Assembly: GCA_022842065.1 (NCBI GenBank)
Contig: JALHQH010000002.1
Span: forward strand, 220,199-284,198
Length of the DNA: 64,000 nucleotides
From: Caldilineaceae bacterium
GTDB lineage: Bacteria > Chloroflexota > Anaerolineae > Caldilineales > Caldilineaceae
Reading direction: 5' to 3'
A program made the position numbers and the translations under genes. Below are positions 61,216 through 64,000 of this stretch, one piece after another; the first letter of the stretch is position 1; every line of letters starts with the position of its first letter. Below the pieces are notes generated by a model. It searched no databases. It was not told the origin of the DNA and saw nothing but the letters and a program-made list of their open reading frames with translations.

Positions 61216-62361
61216 ATGGATTTCTCCTGGACAGCGGAACAACTCGCCTATAAAAAGGCAGCCATTGAATTTGCCCAAAAAGAACTAGCCGATAATATCA
61301 GTGAACGCGACCGGCGCGGCGAGTTTTCACAGGAAAGCTGGCACAAGTGCGCCCGCTTCGGCATTCAGGGGTTGCCCATCCCCCAGGCCTATGGGGGCAG
61401 CGATACCGACATTATGACCACCATGTTGATGATGGAAGGGCTAGGGTACGGTTGTCGCGACAATGGGCTGATCTTTGCCTTGAATGCCCAGCTGTGGAGC
61501 GTACAATTGCCGATCTTAACCTTTGGGACGGCGACACAAAAAGAGAAATATTTGCCTGGCCTCTGTAGCGGCGAGCTCATTGGTGCCCATGGCATGACGG
61601 AACCGGATGCCGGCTCCGATGCCTATAGTCTGCGCACCAGAGCAGAACGCACCACAGGGGGGTATATCCTCAATGGCAGCAAAATGTTTGTCACCAGTGC
61701 GCCGGTGGCCTCGTTGGCGCTAGTCTTTGCCACTGTCGATCCAAACAAAGGACGCTGGGGCCTCACCGCCTTTCTGATCGAGAAGGGCACACCAGGCTTT
61801 ACGGTCAGCCGCGATTTGGACAAAATGGGGCTACGCACTGCGCCGATGGGCGAGATCGTCTTACAGGATTGTTTTGTGCCCAGCGAAAATCGGCTGGGCG
61901 CCGAAGGGGCTGGGGCCAGCATTTTTAACAGCTCCATGGAGTGGGAACGCAGTTGCATTTTGGCCAGCCAGATCGGCGCGATGGAGCAGCAACTGGAGAA
62001 GTCGATCCACTATGCGCGCACCCGGCGGCAATTTGGTCAACCGATTGGCAAATTTGGTGCCGTTGCCAACCGCATTGCCGAGATGAAAGTCCGCCTGGAA
62101 ACAGCCCGCTTGTTGCTCTATAAGGTGGCCTGGCTCAAACAGCGGGGCGAACCAGCCGTGATGGAAGCCGCCATCGCCAAACTTTACCTGAGTGAATGTT
62201 TTGTCCAATCGAGCCTAGACGCGATTCGGGTGCATGGTGGTTACGGCTACATGACCGAATTTGAGGTCGAACGCGACCTGCGCGATGCCGTCGGTGGCGT
62301 CCTCTACTCGGGCACCTCTGATATTCAGCGCACCATTATCGCGCGGCTGCTTGGTTTATGA
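61216..62361 (+). CDS. Acyl-CoA dehydrogenase-family flavoprotein, predicted prolyl-carrier-protein dehydrogenase
   Basis: A 381-residue acyl-CoA dehydrogenase. It has GAHGMTEPDAGSDA (FAD/substrate loop), YARTRRQFGQPIGKF, RVHGGYGYMTEFEVERDLRDA and LYSGTSDIQR. The last motif has Ser where most family members carry the catalytic Glu of YEGTS. The only good replacement is Glu244 in SSMEWERSCIL, the helix position used by isovaleryl-CoA dehydrogenase and by prolyl-carrier-protein oxidases. With the proline-type adenylation gene downstream, I infer a PltE/CloN3/RedW/AnaB-like enzyme that oxidises carrier-bound proline to a pyrroline or pyrrole. Fatty-acid oxidation is less likely in this context. 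Confidence 0.83.
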   Translation: MDFSWTAEQLAYKKAAIEFAQKELADNISERDRRGEFSQESWHKCARFGIQGLPIPQAYGGSDTDIMTTMLMMEGLGYGCRDNGLIFALNAQLWSVQLPILTFGTATQKEKYLPGLCSGELIGAHGMTEPDAGSDAYSLRTRAERTTGGYILNGSKMFVTSAPVASLALVFATVDPNKGRWGLTAFLIEKGTPGFTVSRDLDKMGLRTAPMGEIVLQDCFVPSENRLGAEGAGASIFNSSMEWERSCILASQIGAMEQQLEKSIHYARTRRQFGQPIGKFGAVANRIAEMKVRLETARLLLYKVAWLKQRGEPAVMEAAIAKLYLSECFVQSSLDAIRVHGGYGYMTEFEVERDLRDAVGGVLYSGTSDIQRTIIARLLGL

Positions 62362-62368
62362 GGGGTGG

Positions 62369-62394
62369 CTAGTACGACAACGTTGTCGTACTAG
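62369..62394. repeat. 26-bp perfect palindrome with ACGACAACGTT core
   Basis: Half-site CTAGTACGACAAC is followed by its exact complement (centre at 62381/62382). It lies 8 bases past the dehydrogenase stop and shares GTACGACAACGTT with the inverted repeat at 39037-39104. It could be a terminator or a cluster-specific repeat. Confidence 0.82.
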
Positions 62395-62486
62395 TTAGGT
62401 GGTTGGTTGGTGTTTCGATCACGTTAATACCACCTGACCACCTGACCACCTAATAGATAACACAAATAGAGGTGACACAAAGTGGG

Positions 62487-62508
62487 CTGCGCATCAGGGG
62501 ATGCGCAG
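62487..62508. repeat. REP-like hairpin copy
   Basis: CTGCGCATC-AGGG-GATGCGCAG, followed by TACAC. It is the same palindrome, in opposite orientation, as those in the 94-bp tandem repeat at 30 kb, and shares its stem core with the hairpins around the RAYT gene. Confidence 0.82.
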
Positions 62509-62572
62509 TACACGATTGTGCAATCTTTATTTGTTTCCTCTATAAGCTCCATTGTGCCAGAAAGAGGGAACG

Positions 62573-64000
62573 ATGGCCTATTTGCTGCATCAACTGCTGA
62601 GTGAAAGTGCCGCGGCGCGACCTGATCAAGAAGCGGTCCGCTTTCAAGGGCAGGGGTTGAGTTATGGGCAACTGGATCGCGTCACAAACCAAGTGGGGCA
62701 CCTGTTGCAGGCCAGCGGGGTAAAGCGGGGTGATCGGGTCGGCATTTACCTGCACAAATCGTTGGCCTCGCTCATTGCCATCTTTGGCATCCTGAAGGCT
62801 GGGGGCGTCTATGTGCCGTTGGACCCAGATGCGCCGGTGAAAAGGTTAGCTTACATCACCGGCAACTGCAACATTCGGCTCTTACTGACCTCGACCACCA
62901 TGAGCAGTACCCTGGCGGCGCTGTTAAGCGAGGAGACCCCGTTACAAAGTTTGGTCTTGCTGGATGAGATGGACGCAACAGCAGTTGAACTAACGGCCAT
63001 GACTAATGTGATCACGTGGGCAGAGGTCGCTCGGCAAGCGGATACACCACCAGCCGCGGCGGGCACCATTGAAACCGACCTGGCCTACATTCTTTACACC
63101 TCTGGCTCAACCGGCACCCCGAAAGGGGTGATGATCGCCCATCGGACGATCTTTACCTTTATTAACTGGTGTCAGCAAACCTTTCACCTGACGCCGGCCG
63201 ATCGCGTCACCAGCCATGCGCCGCTTCATTTTGATCTCTCGACCTTTGATATTTATGCCACGATCCAAGCCGGCGGGACGGTGGTGTTGGTGCCGGAAAA
63301 ATTATCAGTTTTTCCCGTGCAACTGGTGCAGTTTTTGCAACAGGAACGGATCACCGTGCTGTACATGGTGCCATCCATTCTCGCCCTAATGGTCAATTAC
63401 GGCAAGTTGGATCGGCATGACCTTTCGGCGTTACACACCATTCTTTTTGCCGGTGAGGTTTTCCCGATCAAGTTTCTGCGCAAGTTAGTCGCTGCGATCC
63501 CAAACGCGCACTTCTATAACCTGTATGGTCCCACCGAAACCAATGTCTGTACCTACTACAAAGTGCAGCCCAAAGATTTGGCCCCCACCTGTACCCAGCC
63601 GGTACCGATTGGGATTGCCTGTGAAAACACAGAAGTCTTTGCGGTGGATGCCCACGGCGCACGGGTGACCCAAAGCGGCCAAGAAGGGGAACTATGGGTG
63701 CGCGGTTCCTGTGTGGCGCAGGGTTACTGGGGGGATGCAGAGAAGACGGCCCGCAGTTTTGTCCATAATCCCTTTCAGCCGGCCTTTGCAGAGCTGGCTT
63801 ACCGCACGGGGGACATCGTGACGTTGGCTGCGGATGGGGTGAACTGGCGCTATGTGGGCCGGCGCGACCACATGATCAAAAGCCGCGGGTACCGCATTGA
63901 GCTGGGCGAGATCGAAGCCGTGCTCTATGCACACCCAGCGGTCAAGGAAGCAGCCGTCATCGCCATCCCCGACGATTTTGTGGGCAATCGGCTCAAAGCC
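62573..64000 (+). CDS. Adenylation-domain ligase, predicted L-proline-specific (3' truncated by window)
   Basis: The first 476 residues of an amino-acid adenylation enzyme. ILYTSGSTGTPKGVMIAH (A3), LYGPTE (A5), GELWVRG, YRTGD (A7) and GRRDHMIKSRGYRIELGEIE (A8) are all present. Aligning by eye to the gramicidin synthetase pocket gives Asp221, Leu222, Phe225, Tyr264, Leu291, Ala293, Leu317, Val325 and Cys326, reading D-L-F-Y-L-A-L-V-C. The code I recall for proline ligases of pyrrole pathways (PltF, RedM, CloN4) is D-L-L-Y-L-A-L-V-C-K. The frame has no upstream condensation domain and starts at ATG 62573 with AGAGGGA upstream. It would load proline onto a carrier protein expected just beyond the window. 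Confidence 0.88.
   Translation, partial: MAYLLHQLLSESAAARPDQEAVRFQGQGLSYGQLDRVTNQVGHLLQASGVKRGDRVGIYLHKSLASLIAIFGILKAGGVYVPLDPDAPVKRLAYITGNCNIRLLLTSTTMSSTLAALLSEETPLQSLVLLDEMDATAVELTAMTNVITWAEVARQADTPPAAAGTIETDLAYILYTSGSTGTPKGVMIAHRTIFTFINWCQQTFHLTPADRVTSHAPLHFDLSTFDIYATIQAGGTVVLVPEKLSVFPVQLVQFLQQERITVLYMVPSILALMVNYGKLDRHDLSALHTILFAGEVFPIKFLRKLVAAIPNAHFYNLYGPTETNVCTYYKVQPKDLAPTCTQPVPIGIACENTEVFAVDAHGARVTQSGQEGELWVRGSCVAQGYWGDAEKTARSFVHNPFQPAFAELAYRTGDIVTLAADGVNWRYVGRRDHMIKSRGYRIELGEIEAVLYAHPAVKEAAVIAIPDDFVGNRLKA

Overview
The window (64 kb, mostly about 58-62% G+C by eye) looks like a chromosomal piece from a filamentous or otherwise morphologically complex bacterium. Chloroflexota is my best guess, from gene content and style: a bacterial serpin, NACHT-FGE fusion proteins, secreted proteins with Thr/Pro-rich linkers next to a YLPVV-type motif, and many long perfect hairpins between genes. 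This is inference; there is no rRNA, tRNA or marker gene to prove it, and I saw no CRISPR array and no intact insertion sequence other than a REP-associated transposase.

Region 1 (1-17.1 kb) is a loose set of accessory and housekeeping genes: two BrnT-type toxin-antitoxin modules, a low-G+C possible nuclease, a serpin with an antithrombin-like reactive loop, a DinB-like protein, beta-helix proteins, a nucleotidyltransferase, an SRPBCC protein, a TolB-like propeller, acetoacetate-CoA ligase, a Ser/Thr kinase with a cNMP-domain partner, TrhA, and a secreted beta-helix/SGNH protein. Region 2 (17.1-26.3 kb) is the most striking accessory island. It holds a RAYT transposase bracketed by REP hairpins in opposite orientations, then two large NACHT NTPases with C-terminal FGE/C-type-lectin domains, a small helical protein, an orphan RelB-type antitoxin and a small protein that shares a glycine/asparagine-rich motif with both NACHT proteins. 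The 3' ends of the two NACHT genes carry 100-bp segments that are the same length and differ at 16 positions, all at codon positions 1 or 2 and all explicable by adenine mutagenesis of one template. These are the expected variable regions of a diversity-generating retroelement (DGR) whose reverse transcriptase and template repeat are not in this window.

Region 3 (26.4-33.5 kb) has a fusion of an endonuclease Q-like PHP nuclease to a UvrD-type helicase, a 94-bp tandem repeat built from REP hairpins, prolyl aminopeptidase, an MFS drug exporter and a small membrane protein. Region 4 (33.5-36 kb) is A+T-rich and gene-poor, with operator-like repeats, a 34-bp perfect palindrome, a 52-bp duplication and one acyltransferase.

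Region 5 (36-64 kb) is a long, entirely plus-strand polysaccharide cluster: a membrane-anchored GT2, a radical SAM enzyme, a specialised NusG paralogue, a flippase-like protein, two alkaline-phosphatase-superfamily enzymes, a BNR-repeat protein, GT-C and GT87 membrane transferases, a GMC oxidoreductase with its Tat-exported small subunit, a Wzt/Wzm ABC exporter, a sulfotransferase and five soluble glycosyltransferases, many joined by 4-bp start/stop overlaps. The cluster runs into an acyl-CoA dehydrogenase and an adenylation domain whose pocket residues read D-L-F-Y-L-A-L-V-C, nearly the proline code of pyrrole-forming pathways. I infer a proline-to-pyrrole-2-carboxyl cassette, perhaps decorating the exported glycan; its carrier protein should lie just past position 64000.
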